DNA of 64,000 bases, taken from the NCBI RefSeq assembly GCF_000378985.1, contig NZ_KB905370.1, positions 5,578,799-5,642,798 on the forward strand. The letters are read 5' to 3'. Made by a program: the position numbers and the translations under genes. The notes below the pieces were generated by a model, which saw only the letters and a list, made by a program, of their open reading frames with translations, did no database searches and had not been told where the DNA came from. Of the stretch, positions 26,653 through 35,605 are shown in pieces. This stretch comes from Ensifer sp. BR816. GTDB lineage: Bacteria; Pseudomonadota; Alphaproteobacteria; Rhizobiales; Rhizobiaceae. Each line of letters opens with the position of its first letter. The first letter of the stretch is position 1.

Positions 26653-28299
26653 ATGCAATCCACCATCGTAATGGTCAATCTCTTCGGCGCGGTCGCACTG
26701 CTCCTGTTTGGTCTTTCGCTGGTGAAGGAAGGAGTGACGCGCGCTTTCGGGTCGAGGCTGCGCGCCGGTCTCGCGCGGGGGACGAGCGGCCCGCTCAGCG
26801 CCTTCGCGACTGGCCTGGTCGCGACGCTCGCGCTGCAGAGCTCCACGGCCACGGCCCTCATGACGGCATCTTTCGTGGAGAAGGGCTTGGTGAAGTCTCG
26901 GATGGCGCAGATCGTCCTGTTGGGTGCCAACATAGGCACGGCCATGACGGCCTGGATCGTTGCGCTGGGCGTCGGCTGGCTGGCGCCGTTGTTCATTCTC
27001 GCCGGCGTCATGATGCACCGCTTGAGCCATTCGAGCGCCCGTCAAGGCGGCGGCTTTGCCCTGGTCGGCATCGGCCTGATGCTTCTGTCGCTCGAACTGC
27101 TCGGCGCGGCGACGGAGCCGATGCGCGAGTCCGAGGCCTTGGCAGCCTTCCTGGGCATGCTCGACAATGCCTGGCCGGTCGCCATGCTCATTGCGGCGGG
27201 GCTCGCCTTCGCCTCGTCGTCGAGCCTTGCGATCGTCATGCTGGTGCTGTCCTTGTCGTCCGCGGGCGTGCTCTCGACCGGGCTGACCGTCGCGCTGGTG
27301 CTCGGCGCAAATCTGGGCGGGGCGATCCCGCCTGTGATCGCCACGCTCGGTGCTGCGCCCGGCGCCCGTCGGGTGACGATCGGCAACCTCGTCGTGCGCG
27401 GTGTCGGTTGCCTGATCGCGCTTCCGCTGGCCGGTATCAACGCGGACATGCTGCAGAACCTGCCGCTGCCACGACAGAACCTGCCAGTCGATGTCCATCT
27501 TCTCTTCAATCTGGTCGTTGCGCTAGTCGCCTGGCCCTTCGCGGGGTTGCTGTCGCGGATGATGAGCCGTCTGGTTCCGGACGAAGAGGTAAGCGATACG
27601 GGGCCGCGTTATCTCGACTCAGCGGCGCTCGATACGCCTGTGATGGCGCTTTCCGGGGCAACGCGCGAGGTGCTGCGCGTGGGAGACCTGATTGAGGCCA
27701 TGCTGATGCGCACGTCGGCGGCGTTTAACAGGAATGATCTCGGCGAACTCCACGACATCGGAAAAATGGAAAAACAGGTCGATCTCTTGCAGCAGGAGGT
27801 GAAGATCTTCCTGTCGCGGTTGGGCCGAGACGGGGTGAACGAGGAAGACGGGCGTCGCTCGATCGTGATCATCGACTATGCGATCAATCTCGAGCACATG
27901 GGCGACATCATCGAGAAGGGCCTGTGCGAGCAGATCCGCAAGAAGGTGACGAACGGCCTGAAATTCTCCGACGAAGGCTATCAGGAACTGAAGAACCTGT
28001 TCGACCTGACCCTTGACAACTTGCGTATCGCCCAGACGATTTTCGTGTCTCGCAATGCCGACCTCGCCAGACACCTCATCGAGGTGAAAGTCGACGTACG
28101 CCACATGGAGAAACGCTCGGCCGAAAGGCATCTGGAGCGTCTTCGCGACGGCCTGCTTGAAAGCTTGCAGACGAGTTCGCTGCACCTCGACATGTTGCGG
28201 GACCTGAAGCGCATCAATGCTCACGTCGCGTCGGTCGCTTACCCGATCGTCGAAGAGAGCGGCCTTTTGACGGAGAGCCGGCTACGTCCGCAGGCGTGA
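26653..28299 (+). CDS. Na/Pi cotransporter family protein with PhoU-like domain
   Basis: 548 aa. The N-terminal 310 residues contain two inverted Na_Pi_cotrans repeats, with the QSS motif in ATLALQSSTATALMTASFVE and FASSSSLAIVMLVL, and GANIGTAMTAW/GANLGGAIPPV. After a linker, residues about 340-530 form a PhoU-like helical domain (IDYAINLEHMGDIIEKGL). The family exports or imports phosphate with sodium (NptA/YjbB type). Start ATG at 26653 is chosen because the hydrophobic domain starts there; an upstream in-frame start at 26548 would add 35 non-conserved residues. Confidence 0.9.
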   Translation: MQSTIVMVNLFGAVALLLFGLSLVKEGVTRAFGSRLRAGLARGTSGPLSAFATGLVATLALQSSTATALMTASFVEKGLVKSRMAQIVLLGANIGTAMTAWIVALGVGWLAPLFILAGVMMHRLSHSSARQGGGFALVGIGLMLLSLELLGAATEPMRESEALAAFLGMLDNAWPVAMLIAAGLAFASSSSLAIVMLVLSLSSAGVLSTGLTVALVLGANLGGAIPPVIATLGAAPGARRVTIGNLVVRGVGCLIALPLAGINADMLQNLPLPRQNLPVDVHLLFNLVVALVAWPFAGLLSRMMSRLVPDEEVSDTGPRYLDSAALDTPVMALSGATREVLRVGDLIEAMLMRTSAAFNRNDLGELHDIGKMEKQVDLLQQEVKIFLSRLGRDGVNEEDGRRSIVIIDYAINLEHMGDIIEKGLCEQIRKKVTNGLKFSDEGYQELKNLFDLTLDNLRIAQTIFVSRNADLARHLIEVKVDVRHMEKRSAERHLERLRDGLLESLQTSSLHLDMLRDLKRINAHVASVAYPIVEESGLLTESRLRPQA

Positions 28300-28494
28300 T
28301 GTCGGCCTTTACTGGACGCCAGGCGGAAGGCGCGACGGACCTTCACGAGATAGGCGCGCCACCATTGCCTTTTAACCGGGTTAACCGTACGTGATTGTGC
28401 GATAAATGCTTTTCGCAATATTTTGCTGACAGCACCGTCGAATCGGGCGACGGGCGGCATACGAATACCCGAAGAAATACCAAGGAGATCAGGT

Positions 28495-29865
28495 ATGGAA
28501 CGGACTTGCCTGGCGATCATCCTGGCGGCGGGCGAAAGCACGCGGATGAAATCGGCCATGTCGAAGGTGCTGCATCCGGTCGCAGGCAGGCCGATGATCG
28601 CCCATGTCGTCGACGCTCTGGCAAGTGCCTCCATTTCCGACGCGGCCCTGGTCGTGGGCCGTGACGCGGAAGCTGTTGCGGCTGCCGCGAGCACGGATTC
28701 CGTCAAGGTGTCCTCCTATTTGCAAAAGGAACGGCTGGGGACGGCGCATGCCGTCCTCGCAGCGCGTGACGCGATCGAAAAGGGCTTTGACGACCTCCTG
28801 GTCGTCTTCGGCGATACGCCGCTGATCACCGCCGCACCGCTCAGGGCGGCGCGCGAGCGGCTGGCCGAAGGCAACGACGTGGTCGTCATCGGCTTCGAGA
28901 CGGCTGATCCGACCGGCTACGGCCGCCTGATCGTCGAGGATGGCGAACTGCTGGCGATCCGGGAGCACAAGGACGCCTCCGAAGAGGAGCGTCGGATCAC
29001 CTATTGCAATGGCGGCCTGATGGCGATCAACGGCCGCAAGGCGCTCGATTTCCTCGGCCGCATCGGCAATGCCAACGTCAAAGGCGAGTACTATCTGACC
29101 GATCTCGTCGAGATTGTCCGAGCGCTCGGCGGCCGGGCAATCGCCGTCAGGGCGCCGGAGGAAGAACTTACCGGGTGCAATACGCGGGCTGAACTCGCCT
29201 ATATCGAACGTCTTTGGCAGCAACGCCGCCGCCAGGAACTGATGCTTGCCGGCGTGTCGATGATCGCGCCGGAGACGGTGTTCCTCGCCTGGGACACCGA
29301 TCTCGCCCAGGATGTCCTGGTCGAGCCGAACGTGGTCTTTGGGCCGGGAGTGTGTGTCGAGAGCGGCGCTGTCATCCACGCTTTCTCGCACGTCGAAGGC
29401 GCCCATGTCCGTGCGGGCGCGACGGTCGGCCCTTTCGCCCGTCTTCGCCCGGGCGCCGATCTCGGTCCGAAATCGAAAGTCGGCAATTTCTGCGAAGTGA
29501 AGAAGGCGGAGATCGGTGCCGGTGCCAAGGTCAACCACCTGACCTATATCGGCGATGCTTTCGTCGGCGCCGGATCGAACATCGGCGCGGGCACCATCAC
29601 ATGCAACTATGACGGCGTGAACAAGCACCTCACGCGGATCGGCGAAAATGCCTTCATCGGCTCGAATTCGTCGCTCGTCGCGCCTGTGGCGGTCGGCGAC
29701 GGAGCGCTCGTCGCTTCCGGCAGCGTGATTACCGAGGACGTGCCGGCCGATGCGGTTGCCTTCGGCCGGGCGCGGCAGGAGGTCAAGCCTGGCCGGGCAC
29801 CGGTATTGCGGGAGCGCTACGAGGCGGAAAAAGCTGCCAGGAAAAAGGTCAAGGCTGCTGAATAG
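28495..29865 (+). CDS. glmU: Bifunctional GlmU (GlcN-1-P acetyltransferase / GlcNAc-1-P uridyltransferase)
   Basis: 456 aa. The nucleotidyltransferase domain begins with [20 protein letters not shown] and has [10 protein letters not shown]. The C-terminal half is a left-handed beta-helix of hexapeptide repeats with [27 protein letters not shown] and [15 protein letters not shown], which form the acetyl-CoA site. The product is UDP-GlcNAc for peptidoglycan and LPS. ATG at 28495 has AAGGAGATCAGGT upstream. glmS follows after 149 bases. Confidence 0.97.
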   Translation: MERTCLAIILAAGESTRMKSAMSKVLHPVAGRPMIAHVVDALASASISDAALVVGRDAEAVAAAASTDSVKVSSYLQKERLGTAHAVLAARDAIEKGFDDLLVVFGDTPLITAAPLRAARERLAEGNDVVVIGFETADPTGYGRLIVEDGELLAIREHKDASEEERRITYCNGGLMAINGRKALDFLGRIGNANVKGEYYLTDLVEIVRALGGRAIAVRAPEEELTGCNTRAELAYIERLWQQRRRQELMLAGVSMIAPETVFLAWDTDLAQDVLVEPNVVFGPGVCVESGAVIHAFSHVEGAHVRAGATVGPFARLRPGADLGPKSKVGNFCEVKKAEIGAGAKVNHLTYIGDAFVGAGSNIGAGTITCNYDGVNKHLTRIGENAFIGSNSSLVAPVAVGDGALVASGSVITEDVPADAVAFGRARQEVKPGRAPVLRERYEAEKAARKKVKAAE

Positions 29866-30014
29866 GCGCGTTAATCATTGAAACTGAAAGTGAAATCGAA
29901 GCGGATTGTTTGGCGCGATAAATTCGCTACCAAGGCTTCGGCATTTGGCGACGGGGTCGCCGGCATTTGAGCTGACACGCCACGATCGGCGTGCGAAGAA
30001 ACGCGGAGAGTAAT

Positions 30015-31841
30015 ATGTGCGGGATTGTGGGTATCGTCGGGCATCAGCCGGTCTCGGAGCGGCTGGTCGATGCGTTGAAACGCCTGGAATACCGCGGCTA
30101 CGATTCGGCCGGCGTCGCCACAATCGACGGTGGAGCGCTTGATCGGCGGCGGGCCGAGGGCAAGCTCGTCAATCTCGAGGAAAGGCTGAAAGGGGAGCCT
30201 CTGGCCGGCACCATCGGCATCGCCCATACGCGCTGGGCAACTCATGGCGCGCCGACCGAACGCAACGCCCATCCGCATTTCACCGACGGCGTTGCGGTCG
30301 TTCACAACGGCATCATCGAGAATTTTGCCGAGTTGAAGGACGAACTGTCCGAGACGGGTGCCGAATTCCAGACCGAGACCGACACGGAAGTCGTCGCGCA
30401 GCTGCTGGCAAGACTTCGCCGCGACGGCATGGGACGCCGCGAGGCGATGCACGCGATGCTGAAGCGGGTGCGGGGAGCCTATGCCCTTGCCGTTCTTTTC
30501 CAAGACGACCCTTCGACGATCATGGCGGCCCGCAACGGCCCGCCGCTGGCGATCGGCCATGGTAACGGCGAGATGTTCCTTGGCTCCGACGCCATCGCGC
30601 TCGCGCCTTTCACCAATGAAATCACCTATCTGATCGATGGCGACTGGGCGGTGCTCGGCAAGACCGGCGTCCATATCTTCGACCTGGACGGCAATCCCGT
30701 CACACGGCCGCGACAGCTGTCCACAGCCGCGGCCTATATGGTCGACAAGGGCAACCATCGTCATTTCATGGAGAAGGAAATCTACGAGCAGCCGGAGGTC
30801 ATCTCCCACGCGCTCAGCCACTATATCAACTTCATCGACCATCGGGTGCTGCCGGTTTCGGACAACATCGACTTCGCCAAGGTGCCAAGCCTGGCGATCT
30901 CCGCCTGCGGCACCGCCTATCTGGCCGGGTTGATCGGCAAGTACTGGTTCGAGCGCTATGCCCGCCTGCCGGTCGAGATCGATGTCGCCTCCGAATTCCG
31001 TTATCGCGAGATCCCTCTGTCGCCGCAATCGGCCGCCCTCTTCATCTCGCAATCGGGCGAGACTGCCGACACGCTTGCCTCGCTGCGTTACTGCAAGGAG
31101 CACGGCCTGAAGATCGGCGCGGTCGTCAACACGCGCGAATCGACCATTGCGCGCGAGTCCGATGCCGTCTTCCCCATTCTCGCCGGTCCTGAGATCGGTG
31201 TCGCGTCGACCAAGGCCTTCACCTGCCAGCTTGCCGTTCTCGCCGCCCTCGCGGTCGCTGCGGGCAGAGCGCGCGGCACCGTCAGTGAAGAGGAAGAACA
31301 GGCGCTGGTCAGGAACCTTGCCGAGATGCCGCGCCTCATGGGGCAGGTGCTCAACAGCATCCAGCCGAAGATTGAGTTCCTGTCGCGCGAATTGTCGAAG
31401 TGCCGTGACGTGCTTTATCTCGGCCGCGGCACCAGCTTCCCGCTCGCCATGGAGGGTGCCCTTAAGCTCAAGGAAATATCCTACATCCACGCGGAAGGCT
31501 ACGCCGCCGGCGAACTGAAACACGGTCCGATCGCACTGATCGACGAGAACATGCCGGTCATCGTGATTGCGCCGCACGACCGCTTCTTCGACAAGACCGT
31601 CTCCAACATGCAGGAAGTGGCGGCGCGTGGCGGAAGGATCATCCTGATCACCGACGACCGGGGTGCTGCCGCTTCGAAGCTCGACACGATGCATACGATC
31701 GTGCTTCCGAATGTCGACGAGATCATCGCGCCGATGATCTTCTCGCTGCCGGTCCAACTGCTCGCCTATCACACGGCGGTCTTCATGGGCACCGATGTCG
31801 ACCAGCCGCGCAACCTTGCCAAATCGGTCACCGTCGAATGA
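30015..31841 (+). CDS. glmS: Glutamine-fructose-6-phosphate aminotransferase
   Basis: 608 aa. The N-terminal nucleophile Cys follows Met directly (MCGIVGIVGHQPVSERLVDA), and the glutaminase domain has GIAHTRWATHGAPT. Two SIS domains follow, with SACGTAYLAGLIGKYWFE and SQSGETADTLASLRYCKEHG. The C-terminus ends DQPRNLAKSVTVE. It makes glucosamine-6-phosphate, the precursor used by GlmU. There is no glmS ribozyme upstream, as expected for a Gram-negative. Its stop overlaps the GNAT gene (ATGA). Confidence 0.98.
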   Translation: MCGIVGIVGHQPVSERLVDALKRLEYRGYDSAGVATIDGGALDRRRAEGKLVNLEERLKGEPLAGTIGIAHTRWATHGAPTERNAHPHFTDGVAVVHNGIIENFAELKDELSETGAEFQTETDTEVVAQLLARLRRDGMGRREAMHAMLKRVRGAYALAVLFQDDPSTIMAARNGPPLAIGHGNGEMFLGSDAIALAPFTNEITYLIDGDWAVLGKTGVHIFDLDGNPVTRPRQLSTAAAYMVDKGNHRHFMEKEIYEQPEVISHALSHYINFIDHRVLPVSDNIDFAKVPSLAISACGTAYLAGLIGKYWFERYARLPVEIDVASEFRYREIPLSPQSAALFISQSGETADTLASLRYCKEHGLKIGAVVNTRESTIARESDAVFPILAGPEIGVASTKAFTCQLAVLAALAVAAGRARGTVSEEEEQALVRNLAEMPRLMGQVLNSIQPKIEFLSRELSKCRDVLYLGRGTSFPLAMEGALKLKEISYIHAEGYAAGELKHGPIALIDENMPVIVIAPHDRFFDKTVSNMQEVAARGGRIILITDDRGAAASKLDTMHTIVLPNVDEIIAPMIFSLPVQLLAYHTAVFMGTDVDQPRNLAKSVTVE

Positions 31842-32338
31842 TCATCCGGCCGGAAAGCGATCGCGATCGCGCCGTTATCCACGAGGTAACGGCGGCCGCC
31901 TTTGCGGGGCAGCCCTATAGCGACCAGAGCGAGCCGCTGATCATCGATCGCCTGCGCGCCGCCGATGCCCTGACGCTCTCTCTCGTCGCCGCAGAAGGCG
32001 ACGAGGTGCTGGGCCACATCGCCTTCTCGCCTGTGACGATCACGCCCCCGGCGACGGGTTGGTACGGCCTCGGTCCCGTGTCCGTGCGTCCGGACAAACA
32101 GGGTCAAGGCATCGGCAGCACACTCGTCCGCGAGGGCCTTGATAAGTTGCGCGCACTCGGCGCCGCCGGCTGTGTCCTCGCCGGAAATCCGGCCTTCTAC
32201 CAAAGATTCGGTTTTCGCAACGATCCCGCTCTTGTCTTTCCCGGTTGTGCGCCGCAATATTTCTTGGTTCTGGCCTTGTCGGAGGCGCGGGTTTCCGGCA
32301 CGGTCGCCTATCATCCGGCGTTTTTCGGGCCGGTGTAA
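31838..32338 (+). CDS. GNAT family N-acetyltransferase (YhbS-like)
   Basis: 166 aa. Acetyl-CoA binding motif A is VRPDKQGQGIGSTLVREGLD at about 87-106. NPAFYQRFGFRND and the DEVLGHIAFSPVTI strand are typical of the YhbS subgroup. The start overlaps the glmS stop by 4 bases, so it is translated with glmS. The acceptor is unknown; co-expression with amino-sugar synthesis is suggestive but not proof. Confidence 0.87.
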   Translation: MIIRPESDRDRAVIHEVTAAAFAGQPYSDQSEPLIIDRLRAADALTLSLVAAEGDEVLGHIAFSPVTITPPATGWYGLGPVSVRPDKQGQGIGSTLVREGLDKLRALGAAGCVLAGNPAFYQRFGFRNDPALVFPGCAPQYFLVLALSEARVSGTVAYHPAFFGPV

Positions 32339-32355
32339 CGATCCATGGCACTTCG

Positions 32356-33045
32356 ATGACGGACGGTTCCAAAAGCGGCATCATCGCAGCCCGGCTGCGC
32401 AATTACTTTCTCACGGGCCTGATCATCTGCGCACCCGTGGCTATCACGGTTTGGCTGGTTCGCTCTTTCATCGAATGGGCGGATAGCTGGGTAAAGCCTT
32501 ACCTGCCGAACTTCTATAATCCGGACACCTATTCGCCGGTCGCGATACCGGGCTTCGGCCTTCTCGTCGCGATAATCGTCATCACCTTCGTGGGTTTCCT
32601 GACGGCGAGTATCGTGGGCCGCTCGATCATCAATTTCGGTGAGTCGCTGCTCGACCGCACGCCGCTCGTCAGGACGATCTACAAGTCGCTGAAGCAGATT
32701 TTCCAGACGGTGCTGCAGGATCAGTCCACCTCCTTCAAGAAGGCCGGGCTGATCGAATATCCGAGCCCGGGGCTTTGGTCACTGGTCTTCATCGCAACGG
32801 ACGTGAAGGGCGAGATCGCCTCGAAGTTCGACGAGCGCGGCATGGACATGGTTGCGGTGTTCCTGCCGCCGACGCCGCTGCCGACCGCCGGCTTCCTCCT
32901 GTTCGTGCCGCGCGACAAGATCGTCCCGCTGCAGATGAGTGCCGAGGATGCGGCCAAGCTGCTGATCTCCGGCGGCCTTGTCACACCGGATCACAAGCCG
33001 CTCGCCAACGCACCCCGCGCGATCACGCAGCAGAAAAGGGCGTAA
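32356..33045 (+). CDS. DUF502 family inner-membrane protein
   Basis: 229 aa. Two transmembrane helices: about residues 17-37 (YFLTGLIICAPVAITVWLVR) and 63-90 (FGLLVAIIVITFVGFLTASI). The conserved family stretch LDRTPLVRTIYKSLKQIFQ follows, with a soluble domain containing VFLPPTPLPTAGFLLFVPR. The function of DUF502 is unknown. It is 17 bases after the GNAT gene on the same strand and converges with recG. Confidence 0.9.
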   Translation: MTDGSKSGIIAARLRNYFLTGLIICAPVAITVWLVRSFIEWADSWVKPYLPNFYNPDTYSPVAIPGFGLLVAIIVITFVGFLTASIVGRSIINFGESLLDRTPLVRTIYKSLKQIFQTVLQDQSTSFKKAGLIEYPSPGLWSLVFIATDVKGEIASKFDERGMDMVAVFLPPTPLPTAGFLLFVPRDKIVPLQMSAEDAAKLLISGGLVTPDHKPLANAPRAITQQKRA

Positions 33046-33076
33046 CGTCGGCCGCTGTCTTAGCGAGGGCCAGGCG

Positions 33077-35182
33077 TCAACCCGCGCGCAGGAACCGGAT
33101 CGCTTCGTCGCGGCGATGAAGGTAGAGCAGCGTCCTCAACGCCTGACCGCGTTCCGTCGTCAGTTCCGGGTCGCGCTCAATGAGGTAGGCGGCGTCTTTC
33201 CGGGCAATCTCCAGAAGATCCGCATGCGCCTCGAGGCTGGCGATGCGAAATCCCGGCGTGCCGGATTGCCGTGTTCCGAGCAACTCCCCTTCGCCGCGCA
33301 GCTTCAGGTCCTCTTCGGCGATCACGAACCCGTCTTCGGTCTCGCGCAGGATCGACAGGCGGGCGTGGCCCGCTTCGCTCAGCGGTCCCTTGTAAAGCAG
33401 AATGCAGGTCGAAGCCTCGTCGCCGCGCCCGACGCGGCCGCGCAATTGGTGCAGCTGCGCAAGCCCGAAGCGCTCCGCATGTTCGATCACCATGATCGTC
33501 GCGTCGGGAACATCGACGCCGACCTCAACCACCGTCGTGGCTACCAGCACGCGAATCTCGCCGTTCTTGAAGGCGAGCATGACGGCGTCCTTGTCCGCCC
33601 CGGCCATGCGGCCATGGACGAGGCCGACGTCCTTGCCGAAGCGCTGCACAAGGCTTTGGTACCGCTCGTCGGCGGACATGGTATCGGTTTCTTCGGATTC
33701 CTCGACCAGCGGGCAGATCCAGTAGGCCTTCTTGCCCTGGCGAAGCGCCGAATCGAGCCGCTCGACGATTTCGTCGGTGCGTTCGGTCGGAATGGTGACG
33801 GTCTGGATCGGCTTTCGTCCCGCCGGCTTCTCCGTCAGCTTCGAGACGTCCATGTCGCCGAAGGCCGCCAGCACCAGTGTGCGCGGGATCGGAGTCGCAG
33901 TCATGACCAGCATATGCGGGGAGATGCCCTTGGCGGTGAGCCGCAGCCGCTGGTGGACGCCGAAGCGATGTTGCTCGTCGACCACGGCCAGCACGAGCTG
34001 TCGGTAATTGACGGCATCCTGGAAGAGCGCGTGCGTGCCGATAACCATCTGCGTCTCTCCGGAGGCGATGCGCTCGAGGATCGCGTCACGCTCCTTGCCC
34101 TTCGTCCTGCCGGTCAGGACATCGATCGTGATGCCCGCCGGCGCCGCCATCTTCTGGAGCGTCGCATGGTGCTGGCGGGCGAGGATTTCCGTCGGGGCCA
34201 TCAGCACCGCCTGGCCGCCGGACTCGACAGCGGCGAGCATCGCCATCAGCGCGACGGCGGTCTTGCCGGAGCCGACATCGCCCTGCAGCAGACGCAGCAT
34301 GCGCTCGGCTCCGGACATGTCGGCAAGGATGTCGCCGACGGCGGCCGACTGGCTGGCCGTCAAGGAGAAAGGCAGGGCGGCGATGACCGGTCCGCTCAGT
34401 TTGCCTGTCGCATGGACCGGTGTTCCGGCAACCTTGCGTAAGCGTTGGCGCACCAAGGAGAGCGACAGCTGTCCGGCGAGAAACTCGTCATAGGCGAGCC
34501 TCCGGCGGGCCGGTGCCTGCGGGGCGATGTCGGTTTCGTCGCGCGGCTCGTGCAGGCGATGGAAGCAATCCCTTGCGCTCGCAAAGCCTTGCTGGCGCAG
34601 CAAGGTGTCGTCCAGCCATTCCGGAAGATCGGGAACGCGCGCCAGCGCCGCTTCGATCGATTTTCGCAACGGCCGCGGCGTGAGGCCGGCGGTCAATCCG
34701 TAAACCGGTTCGACGAGCGGCAAGCTTTCGGCTTCGGCGGCGCGGACCATGTAGTCCGGGTGCACCATCGAAGCGCGTCCGTTGAACCAGTCCACCTTGC
34801 CGCTGACGATCACGGTCTCGTCGATCGGCAGGGCTTTTTCCAGCCAATTCCCCTTGACCCGGAAGAAGGTGAGAGCCAGTTCGCCGGTGTCGTCGTGCAG
34901 GAAGACGCGATAGGGCACGTTTGGCCGGCCGCGCGGGGATGGCTGGTGCCGGTCGACGCGGCCGGTAATGGTGACGATCGATCCCTGCGGCGCATAGGCG
35001 ATGCCGGGCTGCCGGCGTCGGTCGATGAGCGAATGGGGGGCGTGAAACAGGAGATCGATGACGCGGCAGTCGTCGATCGACTCGCGTCCGAGCAGGCGGG
35101 CGTAAAGCTCGCCGGTCCTGGGGCCGATACCGGGCAGGCTATCGAGCGGCGAAAACAGCGGATCGAGCAGGGCAGGGCGCAT
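33077..35182 (-). CDS. recG: ATP-dependent DNA helicase RecG
   Basis: 701 aa from the ATG at 35182; an ATG two codons upstream is the alternative. The N-terminal wedge/OB domain starts LDSLPGIGPRTGELYARLLG and has the ITGRVDRHQPSPRGRPN strand. Helicase motifs: Walker A LQGDVGSGKTAVALMA, motif II VVDEQHRFGVHQR, motif III MTATPIPRTLVL and motif VI QLRGRVGRGDE. It regresses stalled replication forks and unwinds branched DNA. It is divergent from sdhE-mfd across 117 bases. Confidence 0.97.
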   Translation of the reverse strand: MRPALLDPLFSPLDSLPGIGPRTGELYARLLGRESIDDCRVIDLLFHAPHSLIDRRRQPGIAYAPQGSIVTITGRVDRHQPSPRGRPNVPYRVFLHDDTGELALTFFRVKGNWLEKALPIDETVIVSGKVDWFNGRASMVHPDYMVRAAEAESLPLVEPVYGLTAGLTPRPLRKSIEAALARVPDLPEWLDDTLLRQQGFASARDCFHRLHEPRDETDIAPQAPARRRLAYDEFLAGQLSLSLVRQRLRKVAGTPVHATGKLSGPVIAALPFSLTASQSAAVGDILADMSGAERMLRLLQGDVGSGKTAVALMAMLAAVESGGQAVLMAPTEILARQHHATLQKMAAPAGITIDVLTGRTKGKERDAILERIASGETQMVIGTHALFQDAVNYRQLVLAVVDEQHRFGVHQRLRLTAKGISPHMLVMTATPIPRTLVLAAFGDMDVSKLTEKPAGRKPIQTVTIPTERTDEIVERLDSALRQGKKAYWICPLVEESEETDTMSADERYQSLVQRFGKDVGLVHGRMAGADKDAVMLAFKNGEIRVLVATTVVEVGVDVPDATIMVIEHAERFGLAQLHQLRGRVGRGDEASTCILLYKGPLSEAGHARLSILRETEDGFVIAEEDLKLRGEGELLGTRQSGTPGFRIASLEAHADLLEIARKDAAYLIERDPELTTERGQALRTLLYLHRRDEAIRFLRAG

Positions 35183-35299
35183 GGTCATGAAATTGCGACA
35201 AGAAATCCGGCATTGGCAAGGCTGACAAGCCGCTTTCCAGCGTTTATAGAGCGCGTGAACGCGATCCGCCGTTGCGGCGGGTGGCAGGAAGGACGTTTC

Positions 35300-35605
35300 A
35301 TGACCGGAATTTCGCGCACGAGCGCCGATCTTGATCCGCGTCGTCGCAGGATCCTCTTCCGCGCCTGGCACCGCGGCATTCGCGAGATGGACTTGATTCT
35401 CGGGCAGTTCGCAGAGGCGGAGCTCGCCACGCTTTCCGAACAGGAACTGGATGAGCTCGAGACGATCATGCGCGAGGAAGACAACGACCTCGTTCGCTGG
35501 ATCACCGGGGAACAGCCGCTGCCCGAGCGCTTCGCAACGGAGCTGTTTGCGCGCATAGCCGCCTATCGGCCGGATTTCGACCCCGTTCAGCAAGAGGCGG
35601 AATGA
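35300..35605 (+). CDS. sdhE: FAD assembly factor SdhE (succinate dehydrogenase flavinylation)
   Basis: 101 aa. The DUF339/SdhE fold carries the essential RGxxE motif in FRAWHRGIREMDLILGQF, then EQELDELETIMREEDNDL and WITGEQPLP. It promotes covalent FAD attachment to SdhA. ATG at 35300 has GGAAGGAC upstream. The stop overlaps the mfd start (ATGA), so the two are translationally coupled. Confidence 0.94.
   Translation: MTGISRTSADLDPRRRRILFRAWHRGIREMDLILGQFAEAELATLSEQELDELETIMREEDNDLVRWITGEQPLPERFATELFARIAAYRPDFDPVQQEAE

Noticed and set aside
28370..28390. TTAACCGGGTTAACC as a CtrA site ahead of glmU
   Set aside because: The two TTAA half-sites are 5 bases apart; CtrA needs 7.
29871..31772. 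633-codon open frame antisense to glmS
   Set aside because: It lies over a perfectly conserved glmS; its composition has no protein-like pattern and no ribosome site is present.
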